Assembly (NCBI RefSeq): GCF_000422905.1
Contig: NZ_AUGY01000001.1
Coordinates: forward strand, 124,001-188,000
DNA length: 64,000 nucleotides
Direction: 5' to 3'
From: Paenibacillus alginolyticus DSM 5050 = NBRC 15375
GTDB lineage: Bacteria > Bacillota > Bacilli > Paenibacillales > NBRC-103111
Under the pieces are notes generated by a model. That model ran no database searches. It was given only the letters and a program-made list of their open reading frames with translations, and had not been told where the DNA came from. Each line of letters opens with the position of its first letter. The stretch's first letter is position 1. Positions 17,838 through 27,362 of this stretch are shown here, one piece after another. Position numbers and translations under genes: made by a program.

Positions 17838-17927
17838 TACGGAAGCGGCTAACTGGGTATTCCCTTTTCCTAATAAGATTTGGTATGCTAGGAGAAGTGC
17901 AGGACGAAAGGATTGAAGGTACACGTC

Positions 17928-20783
17928 ATGAAATTTGCGGTTTTGGATTTTGAAACGACAGGAAGTCAGCCTGCGGACGAAATTATTCAGGTTGGACTCG
18001 TCATTATAGATCAATTTCAAATTACTCACAGGTATACTTCTCTGGTAAAACCAGGGATAAGTATACCTTCTTCGATTACAACGCTTACAGGGATTACGGA
18101 AGAAATGGTTGCGGATGCACCTTCACTAGACCAAGTCATGGCAGATATGTTTCCGCTGTTGTTCGATAGTGTACTTGTGGCGCACCATGCGGCTTTTGAT
18201 CTTTCTTTTTTGCAAAAAGGATTAACGAAAACAGGATACCCGCCCTTCACAGGACGTGTGTTGGATACGATGGATTTACTGCGCATCTTATTTCCCTCTA
18301 TTTCGAGTCTTCAGCTCAGCATGGTGGCCGGTTTGTTTGGTATTGATCATGAAAGGCCGCACCAAGCGGATAGTGATGCGGAAGTAACGGCGGCCATATG
18401 GATTATATGTTTGGAACGCTTGCTGGGGTTGCCACTTCTAACTATTCAGCGCCTGCAGCATATTTTCGAAAACGGCAACAGCGATTTAGGCTGGTTCCTC
18501 GATGAAATATGCATCTACAAAGAGTCTATCACTAGTGTGGATATGGATACGAATCGATATTTCCGGCAATTTACGCTGAATGTCACGGATTGGGGCGAAG
18601 AGGAAGATACGCGCAAAGACTCCGATGCGGATGATTTAGGTTCTTCTTTTACAGAGTTCCATCAAGGTTTGAAAACGGCCTTACGGGAAAAATTCGAGAT
18701 CTTTGAAGACCGTGAATCCCAAGAGCAAATGATCCGGGAAGTCGAGAAGTCACTTGAGCAAGATCAGCATTTGATGATCGAAGCGGGAACGGGAACCGGG
18801 AAGTCGCTTGGGTATTTGATTCCATCCATTTATTATGGCATCAAGTATGAGAAGAAAGTGATCGTCTCTACGCACACGATTAACTTACAAGAACAGCTTC
18901 GTGAGCGGGATATTCCTCTCTTGAAGGAAATTTTCCCTATCCCTTTCAAAGCTGCTGTGCTCAAAGGCAGAAGTCATTACTTATGCTTGCGTAAATTCGA
19001 GACAAAGCTAACGACACGTGATTACGAGAATGGGAAGGAAGATCCGATCACGGCCGCACAGATGGTTGTATGGCTAAGTGAGACGGAACATGGGGATGAA
19101 GAGGAGCTGCATTTTGGAAATAAGGGTGCACAGTTCTGGTATTCGGTTGCAAGTGACACCGATTCTTGTTTGAATCGCATGTGCCCCTGGTATAAGAAAT
19201 GCTTCTATCACCGCGCTCGGAATGATGCCAATACGGCCGATGTGATCATCACGAACCATTCCCTCCTTTTCACGGATATGAAGGCTGAGAACCGCCTTCT
19301 ACCGTCTTACAAGCACCTTGTCATTGATGAGGCACATCACTTCGAAGAAGTGGCTAGTAAGCATCTTGGCATTGAGCTGCATTCTTCCGCATTTTATCAT
19401 TCGTTGTTATGGTTATATAAAGATAATCGCAGCGGCCAACTGCCGATGCTGCGGTTTCGGCTGCAGAAATCGGATGAGCAGCCGGAACGCGCGGCCGCTT
19501 GGAGTCAGACCATTGACGGGCTCTTTCCCAAAATCGTGAAAATCAAAGAGGATTGGGATCGGCTCAGCGAAGCGCTCTATGAGGTGTTATCTTCTAGAAG
19601 CGATCCTTCCCAATCGGAAAACTCACAGTACGTGCTGCGGATGAAGCCCGAAACGCTTCCATCCGAGTGGCGAGAGCTTTTGATTATGGAAGACAATATT
19701 TATTTGAATGCTAATGATTTACTACGCACGCTGGATAAATTGTTAAATGAAGTGAAGGACATGCAGGAAGTCTTCGGGGTTCAAGGTTTAGTCACCGATT
19801 TGAATGGCACGGTAAAGGAACTGTATAATCACCGAGATGCTCTGCACTTTTTTATGAAAATGGCCGATGAAGGTTATGTGTACTGGATGGAAGCGGGTAC
19901 CTACGCCAAATCGAAGTCGCTGCAGCTTGTATCCGTGCCTACCGATGTAAGTGGGCTGCTGCAGCAGCACTTCTTTGAGACCAAAGACAGTATTATCTTG
20001 ACCTCCGCGACGTTGTCTGTTAATAAATCTTTTCAATATTCAGCAGATCAATTAGGGTTAGCCATTCCTGAGGATGAAGAATCGGGCAAATTGAAAACCG
20101 TTCAATTGCCGTCTCCATTCAATTACAGAGAGCAAGCTCTCGTCGTAATTCCTCGCGACTTCCCAATGATCAAAGGTGCAGGTGATCCTGTTTTTATCAA
20201 CGCGCTAATTGAGTCGCTTAGTGATGTGGCCCGTATTACCAAAGGACGAATGTTGATTTTGTGTACGTCGAATCGCATGCTTAAGCAAATTTATGCGGGC
20301 ATGAAGGACCTATTGAAGCCCCATGGGATTACCGTGCTCGGGCAGGGGGTAGACAGCGGCAATCGGAGTAAACTGACCCGGATGTTCCAAGATAACAAAA
20401 TGTGCGTCCTACTGGGCACCAGCTCGTTCTGGGAGGGTGTCGACATTCCTGGAGATGCACTCAGCTGTCTTGCTATTATCCGTTTGCCGTTTCAACCGCC
20501 GAATCACCCTCTAGTTGAAGCTAAGTGTGAAAATATAAAGAAACGCAACGAAAATCCATTTATGAAATTTTCAGTTCCGCAGGCTGTCATTCGATTTAAG
20601 CAGGGCTTTGGCCGACTTGTCCGACGTGCATCCGATAAAGGCATCGTTATTATCTATGATACTCGAGTGATTGATACGTATTATGGCAAGCACTTCCTTT
20701 ATTCATTGCCTGGTCCGAAGATTGAGCATATGACGACTGAGCAAATGTTACCTAGGATTGAAGAGTGGATGGGGGGGGCGTAA
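17928..20783 (+). CDS. dinG: DinG-family helicase with N-terminal exonuclease domain
   Basis: An XPD/DinG superfamily-2 helicase fused to a DEDD exonuclease, 951 residues from the ATG. The exonuclease starts FAVLDFETTG (residues ~2-11). The helicase has Walker A AGTGTGKS near 285, DEAH at 467-470, and a late motif GRLVRRASDKG. Cys353, Cys414, Cys419 and Cys425 reproduce the spacing of the four cysteines that bind a 4Fe-4S cluster in Escherichia coli DinG. The ATG follows GAAGGT. The gene ends in a tract of eight G that overlaps the rex start region. Confidence 0.93.
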   Translation: MKFAVLDFETTGSQPADEIIQVGLVIIDQFQITHRYTSLVKPGISIPSSITTLTGITEEMVADAPSLDQVMADMFPLLFDSVLVAHHAAFDLSFLQKGLTKTGYPPFTGRVLDTMDLLRILFPSISSLQLSMVAGLFGIDHERPHQADSDAEVTAAIWIICLERLLGLPLLTIQRLQHIFENGNSDLGWFLDEICIYKESITSVDMDTNRYFRQFTLNVTDWGEEEDTRKDSDADDLGSSFTEFHQGLKTALREKFEIFEDRESQEQMIREVEKSLEQDQHLMIEAGTGTGKSLGYLIPSIYYGIKYEKKVIVSTHTINLQEQLRERDIPLLKEIFPIPFKAAVLKGRSHYLCLRKFETKLTTRDYENGKEDPITAAQMVVWLSETEHGDEEELHFGNKGAQFWYSVASDTDSCLNRMCPWYKKCFYHRARNDANTADVIITNHSLLFTDMKAENRLLPSYKHLVIDEAHHFEEVASKHLGIELHSSAFYHSLLWLYKDNRSGQLPMLRFRLQKSDEQPERAAAWSQTIDGLFPKIVKIKEDWDRLSEALYEVLSSRSDPSQSENSQYVLRMKPETLPSEWRELLIMEDNIYLNANDLLRTLDKLLNEVKDMQEVFGVQGLVTDLNGTVKELYNHRDALHFFMKMADEGYVYWMEAGTYAKSKSLQLVSVPTDVSGLLQQHFFETKDSIILTSATLSVNKSFQYSADQLGLAIPEDEESGKLKTVQLPSPFNYREQALVVIPRDFPMIKGAGDPVFINALIESLSDVARITKGRMLILCTSNRMLKQIYAGMKDLLKPHGITVLGQGVDSGNRSKLTRMFQDNKMCVLLGTSSFWEGVDIPGDALSCLAIIRLPFQPPNHPLVEAKCENIKKRNENPFMKFSVPQAVIRFKQGFGRLVRRASDKGIVIIYDTRVIDTYYGKHFLYSLPGPKIEHMTTEQMLPRIEEWMGGA

Positions 20784-20785
20784 AG

Positions 20786-21406
20786 TTGAAAACACAAAAA
20801 ATATCGGAAGCAGTCGTCAGGAGGCTGCCCATTTATTTACGCTTTCTAAATGAACTTGCAATGAAAAATGTATCGACGGTATCCTCGCAGGATTTGGGTC
20901 AAAAGCTCGATCTGAATCCGGCTCAGATTCGCAAGGATTTGGCTTATTTCGGAGAATTCGGGAAAAAGGGAATCGGCTACGACATTGCTTATTTGATTGA
21001 AAAAATTAGACAGATCCTGAAGTTGGATCGCCATATTCAAGTTGCTCTTGTTGGAGCGGGTAATCTAGGCCGCGCTTTGTGCAATTATAATACTTACTTA
21101 CGCAATGATATGAAAATTGTCGCTGTATTCGATGCTATGCCAAGCAAGGCCGGGGAATCGATCAACAACCTAATCGTTCAACCGATGCATGAGATGAAGA
21201 AGGTTTTATCTGAATTAGGTGTCCGGATCGGCATCATTACGGTCCCAGCGAACGAAGCTCAAAATGTAGCCAATCAATTCGTTGACTGCGGAATCGAAGC
21301 GATATTGAATTTTGCTCCGGTCATTATAAAGGTTCCTCCCGAAGTGCGTGTGCACCATGCGGATTTTACAACCGAATTGCAAAGCTTAGCTTATTATTTG
21401 GATTAG
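20786..21406 (+). CDS. rex: Redox-sensing transcriptional repressor Rex
   Basis: Senses the NADH/NAD+ ratio and represses fermentative and respiratory genes when NADH is low. An N-terminal winged helix (about residues 1-80, with RLPIYLRFLNEL and QIRKDLAYFGEFGKKGIGY) is followed by a Rossmann domain with GAGNLG and the C-terminal domain-swapped helix ending TELQSLAYYLD. It starts at TTG, two bases after the dinG stop, with a run of eight G as the only binding-site candidate, so translation may be coupled to dinG. Confidence 0.94.
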   Translation: MKTQKISEAVVRRLPIYLRFLNELAMKNVSTVSSQDLGQKLDLNPAQIRKDLAYFGEFGKKGIGYDIAYLIEKIRQILKLDRHIQVALVGAGNLGRALCNYNTYLRNDMKIVAVFDAMPSKAGESINNLIVQPMHEMKKVLSELGVRIGIITVPANEAQNVANQFVDCGIEAILNFAPVIIKVPPEVRVHHADFTTELQSLAYYLD

Positions 21407-21409
21407 AAA

Positions 21410-21447
21410 AAGGCACGACCCGATTAGCTTGGGTCGTGCCTTTATTT
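21410..21447. terminator. Bidirectional terminator between rex and pit
   Basis: AAAGGCACGACCC and GGGTCGTGCCTTT form a perfect 13-bp stem with flanking A and T runs, serving both converging genes. Confidence 0.92.
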
Positions 21448-22449
21448 TTAGAAAATGAGTCTGAACAAAACGAAGTAGATCGAGAATGCGAGAGCGATGC
21501 TAATCGGAATCGTAATAACCCAAGTGATCAACATGCGTCCAACCGTGCCCCATTGAACTTCATGGAAGCGCATGACACTGCCTGTCCCGATAATCGCGGA
21601 GGAAATAACATGCGTCGTTGATAATGGTTTACCTAAGTAAGTAGAGAATTGAATAACGAGTGATGACGTTAAGTCCGAAGCAAAGCCATTGATGGGCTCG
21701 ATTTTAACAATTTTGCCGGAAACGGTTTTAATAATTCGCCATCCACCGATGGATGTTCCAAGCCCCATGGCTAAAGCGGCAGCAATTTTCACCCAGAGTG
21801 GTACTTCCAAGTCTGTTTGAACACCAGCTGCGACTAAACCAAATACGATGATACCCATTGCTTTTTGTGCATCGTTACCGCCATGAGAGTAAGAAAGCAA
21901 TCCCGCGGATAAAATTTGCAAGGTACGAAATACGCGATTTAGCTTCGATCTAGATGTGTTCCCAGACCATAAAACGATGTACTTGATCAAGATCATAATT
22001 AGGTAACCTAAGGCGAAAGCAATAATCGGCGATAGAATCAAAATGATAATAATCTGCGTAAAACCACTCCAATTCACGGCATGAACTCCGGCGCCAGCGA
22101 TAACTGCTCCGGCTAGAGAACCAAGAAGTGTATGCGAAGAGGATGAAGGAATGGCCAGATACCATGTCAATAAGTTCCAAATGATGGCGGCAAGTAAGGC
22201 AGCGATGACGATTTCAACGCCATGTTCAATTTTGGCTGGGTTGGCAATGCTTCCTCCAACGGTTTTGGCAACCTTTGAGGAAACCATAGCTCCGACAAAA
22301 TTGAGTGTTGCGGCCATGGCGATGGCTACACGCGGACTTAATGCTCGTGTGGAAATGGAAGTTGCAATTGCATTAGCCGTATCGTGAAATCCATTAATGA
22401 AATCAAAAAGCAAGGCAAGCACTACGATAACGATTAAATAAGTTAACAT
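21448..22449 (-). CDS. pit: PiT-family inorganic phosphate transporter
   Basis: Low-affinity phosphate permease working with metal-phosphate and proton symport. The 333-residue protein has about ten membrane helices and both halves of the family signature: NGFHDTANAIATSIS near the N-terminus and SHGGNDAQKAMGII in the second half. It is the second gene of a leftward pair, 64 bp after the DUF47 gene, which is the usual regulatory partner of Pit. Confidence 0.93.
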   Translation of the reverse strand: MLTYLIVIVVLALLFDFINGFHDTANAIATSISTRALSPRVAIAMAATLNFVGAMVSSKVAKTVGGSIANPAKIEHGVEIVIAALLAAIIWNLLTWYLAIPSSSSHTLLGSLAGAVIAGAGVHAVNWSGFTQIIIILILSPIIAFALGYLIMILIKYIVLWSGNTSRSKLNRVFRTLQILSAGLLSYSHGGNDAQKAMGIIVFGLVAAGVQTDLEVPLWVKIAAALAMGLGTSIGGWRIIKTVSGKIVKIEPINGFASDLTSSLVIQFSTYLGKPLSTTHVISSAIIGTGSVMRFHEVQWGTVGRMLITWVITIPISIALAFSIYFVLFRLIF

Positions 22450-22513
22450 GATTTCCTCCTAAGAGTTTTCCATTGGAAAACTTTCTTCGTACCACATAGG
22501 ACACGAATGTGTC

Positions 22514-23140
22514 TTATGAATAACGAAGTACAACGCTATCAAGGATATTGGCTACATCTTCACAAGCATCTGTTGTTTCTTCCAAACGCTCATAGATTTC
22601 TTTTAGTTTAAAATCTTCATACGGGTCTTTGCGTGTGATGAAAATTTGTCGAATCCCTTCGCGCATCAAACGGTCTCCGTCATTCTCGAGGGAATTAATA
22701 GCAACCGTATGCTCAGGAATTTGCATGTATTTTTTCTTCGCCAGAAGCTTGAACGCATCCAGCATATGCTGGCAAGAGTCTACAATGACAGCCGAAAACT
22801 CTTTCATATAAGAATCTGTATGTGATACAGCAAGATAGTCGAAACGAGCGATTGTAGCTTCTATACCGTCTGTTACATCATCCACTTTGGAGGCTAGAAC
22901 CATAATATCTTCACGATCAATTGGTGTTATAAAAACTTTGTTTAAACCTTTAAAAATTTCGTGAGTAATGGTATCGCCTGCGTGCTCTAAATCGTTAATC
23001 GCTTTAACATACTCAATAGGCGGTTTATCCCCCATCATGGCTGTGCGAAATAGTTGAGCAGTTTGCAAGGCGTTTTCTGCAGCTCGGATGAGAAGTTGCA
23101 AGAAATCGACTTCGTTCTTTTTTGTGAATAACGTTGTCAT
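22514..23140 (-). CDS. DUF47 (PhoU-like) phosphate-transport accessory protein
   Basis: A helical-bundle protein of 208 residues related to PhoU. It carries the ExxxD-type metal sites in LEHAGDTITHEI and LENDGDRLMREG and the C-terminal YERLEETTDACEDVANIL helix. Such proteins are encoded beside pit in many bacteria (YkaA in Bacillus subtilis) and are thought to modulate the permease. It starts with AGGAGG upstream and opens the leftward pair with pit. Confidence 0.9.
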   Translation of the reverse strand: MTTLFTKKNEVDFLQLLIRAAENALQTAQLFRTAMMGDKPPIEYVKAINDLEHAGDTITHEIFKGLNKVFITPIDREDIMVLASKVDDVTDGIEATIARFDYLAVSHTDSYMKEFSAVIVDSCQHMLDAFKLLAKKKYMQIPEHTVAINSLENDGDRLMREGIRQIFITRKDPYEDFKLKEIYERLEETTDACEDVANILDSVVLRYS

Positions 23141-23277
23141 ATAATCCTCCTATATTTTGCTATATGCACTAGATTTTGATCGAATATATAAGATAAACAG
23201 ACCAAATGGTAGAAAAAACTCACGAAGTTAAAAATATCATAACAATTGTATGGAAAGCAACGAAAATTCCGTGAAAT

Positions 23278-23294
23278 TTTACAATTTCTTAACA
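23278..23294 (+). promoter_or_regulatory. Possible PhoP-box-like direct repeat
   Basis: TTTACA and TTAACA are spaced 11 bp start to start, the arrangement of PhoP half-sites in Bacillus. Only two repeats are present. It lies between the divergent DUF47-pit pair and the deaminase gene. Confidence 0.3.
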
Positions 23295-23307
23295 TAGTGA
23301 AGCTTCC

Positions 23308-23336
23308 TTGATTTTACAAGCCCGAAGAGGTAAAGT
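23308..23336 (+). promoter_or_regulatory. Candidate sigma-A promoter for the deaminase gene
   Basis: TTGATT and TAAAGT are separated by 17 bp, about 50 bases upstream of the start codon. The -10 is imperfect. Confidence 0.4.
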
Positions 23337-23386
23337 TTATAAGGCAGTGTTTGTTAATAGAATGAGCATAGAGAGGGATTTTTAGT

Positions 23387-24682
23387 ATGAAAAAAACATT
23401 AATTATGAACGGTATTTTTATCTTAAATCATGCAGAAAAATCGTCTATCAAGGGCTGTATGGTAATAGAAGGCAGCCAGATTACATACATCGGTGAGGAA
23501 ATACCTGAACCTCGAGAAAATTATGACGAAGTCATTGACGGTAAGAACAAGCTTTATATGCCTGGTCTTGTGAATACGCATGGACATGCAGCGATGTCGC
23601 TTTTACGCGGATATGGCGACGATCTAGCACTTCAAATTTGGTTAGAAGAGAAAATGTGGCCGATGGAAGCCAAATTCAGTTCCCAAGATGTGAAATGGGG
23701 GACGCTGTTATCCATTTTAGAAATGATTAAAGGCGGTACGACAACTTTTGTAGATATGTATGACCATATGAACGAAGTGGCTAAGGCCGTTGAAGAGTCA
23801 GGTATGCGCGGTGTTCTGACCCGAGGTATTATTGGTCTTTGTCCACCGGAAGTTCAAGATGCTAAACTGAAAGAAGCTACCGAGTTTGCAAGAAATTGGC
23901 ATGGCGGTGCGAATGGAAGAATCACGACCATGATGTCTCCACATGCACCATATACATGTCCTCCGGACTTTATTGAGCGAATTGTTCAAGTGGCCCATGA
24001 TTTAAATCTGCCAATCCATACTCACATGTCGGAGACCCTTCGTGAAGTTCAAGGAAATGTGGATCAATACGGTTTGAGACCCGTCGCACATCTAGAAAAG
24101 CATGGAGTGTTCAGCAGACCAACGCTCATCGCGCATGGTGTTCATCTCACAGATGAAGAAATCAGTGTCCTTAAGCAATATGATGTTCGTATTTCCCACA
24201 ACCCAGGAAGCAATCTGAAGCTTGCTAGCGGTGTTGCCCGAGTTCCTGAACTTCTTCGTGCAGGCGTGAAGGTCTCGCTTGGCACAGATGGAGCGGCTTC
24301 CAATAACAACTTGGATATGTTCGAAGAAATGAGACTCGCCGCGCTGATTCACAAAGGTGTTTCTGGCGATCCTTTAGCTGTGCCTGCTGCAGAAGCGCTT
24401 CTTATGGGGACAAAAATGGGCGCAGAATCCATATGGCTAGAACATGTAGGCTTACTGCAGGCAGGCATGAAGGCAGATTTCATCGCACTGGATATCGATC
24501 AACCTCATTTCCTTCCGAAGACGGATTTTGTGTCCCATATTGTTTACTCTGCCTGTGCCAAAGATGTTGTTGATGTGTGTGTAGACGGTAATTGGATTGT
24601 CCGCAAGGGAGAATGTCTAACACTTGATGAAGAAAAAATTAAGCGTGAGTTTGAACTATGCTTTGATAAGCTCATTGGCTAA
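23387..24682 (+). CDS. mtaD: S-adenosylhomocysteine / 5'-methylthioadenosine deaminase-type amidohydrolase
   Basis: A TIM-barrel amidohydrolase of 431 residues predicted to deaminate methylthioadenosine and S-adenosylhomocysteine. Metal and catalytic motifs are NTHGHAAMS (His65, His67), THMSET, AHGVH, and GTDGAASNNNLDMFEE, the last typical of the MTA/SAH deaminase group. Substrate assignment within the amidohydrolases is by family resemblance only. It opens a rightward run with ypmB and the FtsH-like pair. Its substrate links it to the methionine-salvage genes in this window. Confidence 0.85.
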   Translation: MKKTLIMNGIFILNHAEKSSIKGCMVIEGSQITYIGEEIPEPRENYDEVIDGKNKLYMPGLVNTHGHAAMSLLRGYGDDLALQIWLEEKMWPMEAKFSSQDVKWGTLLSILEMIKGGTTTFVDMYDHMNEVAKAVEESGMRGVLTRGIIGLCPPEVQDAKLKEATEFARNWHGGANGRITTMMSPHAPYTCPPDFIERIVQVAHDLNLPIHTHMSETLREVQGNVDQYGLRPVAHLEKHGVFSRPTLIAHGVHLTDEEISVLKQYDVRISHNPGSNLKLASGVARVPELLRAGVKVSLGTDGAASNNNLDMFEEMRLAALIHKGVSGDPLAVPAAEALLMGTKMGAESIWLEHVGLLQAGMKADFIALDIDQPHFLPKTDFVSHIVYSACAKDVVDVCVDGNWIVRKGECLTLDEEKIKREFELCFDKLIG

Positions 24683-24724
24683 GTGATTTCCTTGTAAGTT
24701 CGTCTGGGGAGGTGAGCGGCATTC

Positions 24725-25219
24725 ATGAATGCGAAGCGAACAAGGATCATAACATTCGGTGTATTTATTATTTTGACACTTGGTGTCGTGCTTAGCCGCT
24801 TTTATTTAAATGTTCAGAATGAGCACTGGGACGATAAGCGCAAAGCGGTAGAAATAGCCTACGAGAAAAGTATTATGACGAAAGCAACCAAAGTGGACTT
24901 CTTTTATGGTGATGAACCTGTCCAAATCGTTTATGGCGAAGACAAGCTAGGTCAAGGCGTCATCGTTTGGGTTTCAGACAAAGGTATTCATACGGAGATG
25001 ACAGCTGAAGCGTTCACCGAAACGCAGGTACGGGAAACCGTCCTAAAAAAAGCGCCAGAGATAGAAATAGAACGCGTGCTGCCAGGTAAGCTTGGTAACG
25101 ATTATGTCTGGGAAGTCTTCTATAAAAAGAAAGAAAACAGCGGTACACGTTATTTCTATGATTATTACAAATTCAAAGATGGACTCTATATGGATACGTA
25201 CAGACTCAGCCTGCATTAG
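24725..25219 (+). CDS. ypmB: YpmB-like DUF5590 membrane-anchored protein
   Basis: One N-terminal membrane helix (about residues 9-28) followed by a small extracytoplasmic domain of about 130 residues. Length (164) and position upstream of the asnS-dnaD group match YpmB, a DUF5590 protein of unknown function. The C-terminal part, with VWEVFYKKKE and YYKFKDGLYMDTY, resembles a cystatin-like or PepSY-type fold. GGAGGTGAG precedes the ATG. A stem of about 6 bp (CAGACTCAGCCTG...CTGGG) after the stop is too weak to call a terminator. Confidence 0.75.
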   Translation: MNAKRTRIITFGVFIILTLGVVLSRFYLNVQNEHWDDKRKAVEIAYEKSIMTKATKVDFFYGDEPVQIVYGEDKLGQGVIVWVSDKGIHTEMTAEAFTETQVRETVLKKAPEIEIERVLPGKLGNDYVWEVFYKKKENSGTRYFYDYYKFKDGLYMDTYRLSLH

Positions 25220-25333
25220 GCTGGGTTTTGTTGTTTCCACTCATTTCATAGAGCTAATGCATGCATCGCGTGATATACTCATCGTATAGCAATTGAGGCA
25301 ACAAAATACGTATAGAAAGGGGGACGTTGACTG

Positions 25334-25864
25334 ATGAAGCTGCGTCTCTTACCTGTCGTCATGAGTGTTATTATCTCTGCTGGAGTTTTATTCGGTGGTT
25401 GGTTCGCTTATACAAGCTTAGCTATGGAAAATCCATTATCTGATATCATTAGCAAGGTTCCCGGTGTAACGAGCTCAACGATGAAACTTGACAATAACCA
25501 AGTTGACATACAAGTTAGTCTAAACCCAGACGCCAATTTACGAAATGTGGTGGATCGTATTCATAAAGATGGTGCATCCATTATCGGAAAGCGTACTGTG
25601 AATATTGATGTGAAAAGCAACCCGTCCGAAAAATTAGACCAGTGGTGGTCTAAAGCATTATTTGAGGTAGCACAAGCAATGGAAACAAAGCATTATGCAG
25701 ATATTCCAACAACCTTGCAGAAATATGCTGAGGGTGTTCCAACCATGAAAGTAGATAGTGAAATGGACCAAACTTATGTATATATTCGCCTGACAGATGG
25801 TGATGCCACTAAATTCATCATGCTACCTAGAACTTCACAGATAGGAGTGTGGCCGAATGAGTAA
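25334..25864 (+). CDS. Membrane-anchored exported protein of unknown function
   Basis: I do not recognise this 176-residue protein. It has one N-terminal hydrophobic segment (about residues 6-30) and an extracytoplasmic domain with alternating strands (NNQVDIQVSLN, RTVNIDVKSN) and a helical stretch around residues 100-135. GAAAGGGGG lies ahead of the ATG. It overlaps the next gene, an FtsH-like protease, by 8 bases, so the two are probably translated together. That protease lacks the extracytoplasmic domain that FtsH normally has, and this protein could supply one in trans. Confidence 0.75.
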   Translation: MKLRLLPVVMSVIISAGVLFGGWFAYTSLAMENPLSDIISKVPGVTSSTMKLDNNQVDIQVSLNPDANLRNVVDRIHKDGASIIGKRTVNIDVKSNPSEKLDQWWSKALFEVAQAMETKHYADIPTTLQKYAEGVPTMKVDSEMDQTYVYIRLTDGDATKFIMLPRTSQIGVWPNE

Positions 25865-27362
25865 AATTTATAAAGAAATTGGGATTGGATTTATACCAGT
25901 TCTCCTAATCTTTTTGGCCTTTCTAGGTGTGAATGTGATACCTATCTTGTTTGTTGGCGTATTGGGTGTATCCTTGTTTTATATGATAAGAGGCCGCGGC
26001 GGTGCTGGTATATCTGCAGGTGGCGGTGATCGTAAAAGCAAGAATCGCACGCCTTCGTACTTGACGTTTGATGAGATTGGCGGACAAGATCGCGCTAAGA
26101 AAGAATTGATGGAAGCTCTTGATTTTCTAATCAAGCATGAAGAAATTAAGAAATTAGGTATTCGTCCACTTAAAGGGATTCTGCTTACTGGACCTCCTGG
26201 AACAGGGAAAACGTTAATGGCCAAAGCAGCCGCGCATTATACGAATTCTGTTTATATGGCCGCTTCAGGCAGTGAATTTGTGGAAATGTATGTTGGTGTC
26301 GGTGCAAGTCGTGTGCGTGACCTATTTAAGGAAGCAAGAACCCGTGCTGTTAAAGAAGGCAAAGACAATGCGATTATTTTCATTGATGAGATTGATGTAA
26401 TCGGCGGTAAACGGGATGGCGGTCAACATCGGGAGTACGATCAGACGCTGAACCAGCTATTGACTGAAATGGATGGTATTCATACGAATGATGCTCCACG
26501 TATTTTGATTATTGCAGCAACGAACCGCAAGGAGATTCTCGACAGTGCTTTATTGCGTCCTGGCCGTTTCGACCGTCATATTGAAGTGGACTTACCAGAT
26601 AAGAAAGGACGTCTGTCCATTCTCGATATTCATGTCAAAAATAAACCGCTGGCTCAAGGCGTTTCTCTGGATACGATCGCTGATCAAACCTTTGGTTTCT
26701 CTGGCGCACAGCTAGAAGGCGTTCTGAACGAAGCAGCAATCTATGCCATGAGAGAAGATAAACTGGCTATTGAACAGCACCATCTAGCTTCTGCGATTGA
26801 TAAAGTGATGATGGGGGAAAGAACGGATAAAGAAACGGCGCAAGAGGAAAAAGAGCGCGTTGCTTATCACGAATTGGGGCATGCTATTATCGCTGAAATT
26901 GTGCGCCCTGGCTCTGTTTCACAGGTAACCGTTAGTCCTCGGGGGAAAGCGCTAGGATATGTGCGTCATAATCCTCCGAAAGATCATTATTTGTACACCA
27001 AGGATTATATTGAGCAGCAAATCATGATTGCTCTCGGTGGTGCCGCGGCTGAAGAAATCTTCTATGGCGGACGCAGTACTGGTTCGCGTAACGATTTCGA
27101 GCAGTCACTTTCCATGGTTCGAAATATGATGGATTCAGGACTTACTTCCCTCGGTATCATTGATCGTGAGATGGTGACGAAGGATCAGCTTATGAAAGAG
27201 AATACGATTATCCTTGATGCGCTCATGATTCGCACGAAGGAGCTTTTAGAGCAGCAGCGTAGTGTTTTCGAACATTCCTTTGCGATTTTGATGAAAGAAG
27301 AAGTTCTTTCTGGTGACACGTTCCGTAATTTATTCGATGCTTCTGTGTCGAAGAGTGCATAA
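25857..27362 (+). CDS. Short FtsH-like membrane AAA+ metalloprotease
   Basis: A 501-residue AAA+ protease related to FtsH. Two closely spaced membrane helices (residues ~8-42) replace the usual helix, 70-residue outer domain, helix arrangement. Walker A GPPGTGKT is near 112, Walker B IIFIDEID near 175, the arginine-finger region LRPGRFDRHIEV near 233, and the zinc site HELGH at 338-342 with the third ligand in SRNDFEQ (Asp413). HELGH rather than HEAGH is a mild variation. It is shorter than housekeeping FtsH, so it is probably a second copy with a special role. Confidence 0.9.
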   Translation: MSKIYKEIGIGFIPVLLIFLAFLGVNVIPILFVGVLGVSLFYMIRGRGGAGISAGGGDRKSKNRTPSYLTFDEIGGQDRAKKELMEALDFLIKHEEIKKLGIRPLKGILLTGPPGTGKTLMAKAAAHYTNSVYMAASGSEFVEMYVGVGASRVRDLFKEARTRAVKEGKDNAIIFIDEIDVIGGKRDGGQHREYDQTLNQLLTEMDGIHTNDAPRILIIAATNRKEILDSALLRPGRFDRHIEVDLPDKKGRLSILDIHVKNKPLAQGVSLDTIADQTFGFSGAQLEGVLNEAAIYAMREDKLAIEQHHLASAIDKVMMGERTDKETAQEEKERVAYHELGHAIIAEIVRPGSVSQVTVSPRGKALGYVRHNPPKDHYLYTKDYIEQQIMIALGGAAAEEIFYGGRSTGSRNDFEQSLSMVRNMMDSGLTSLGIIDREMVTKDQLMKENTIILDALMIRTKELLEQQRSVFEHSFAILMKEEVLSGDTFRNLFDASVSKSA

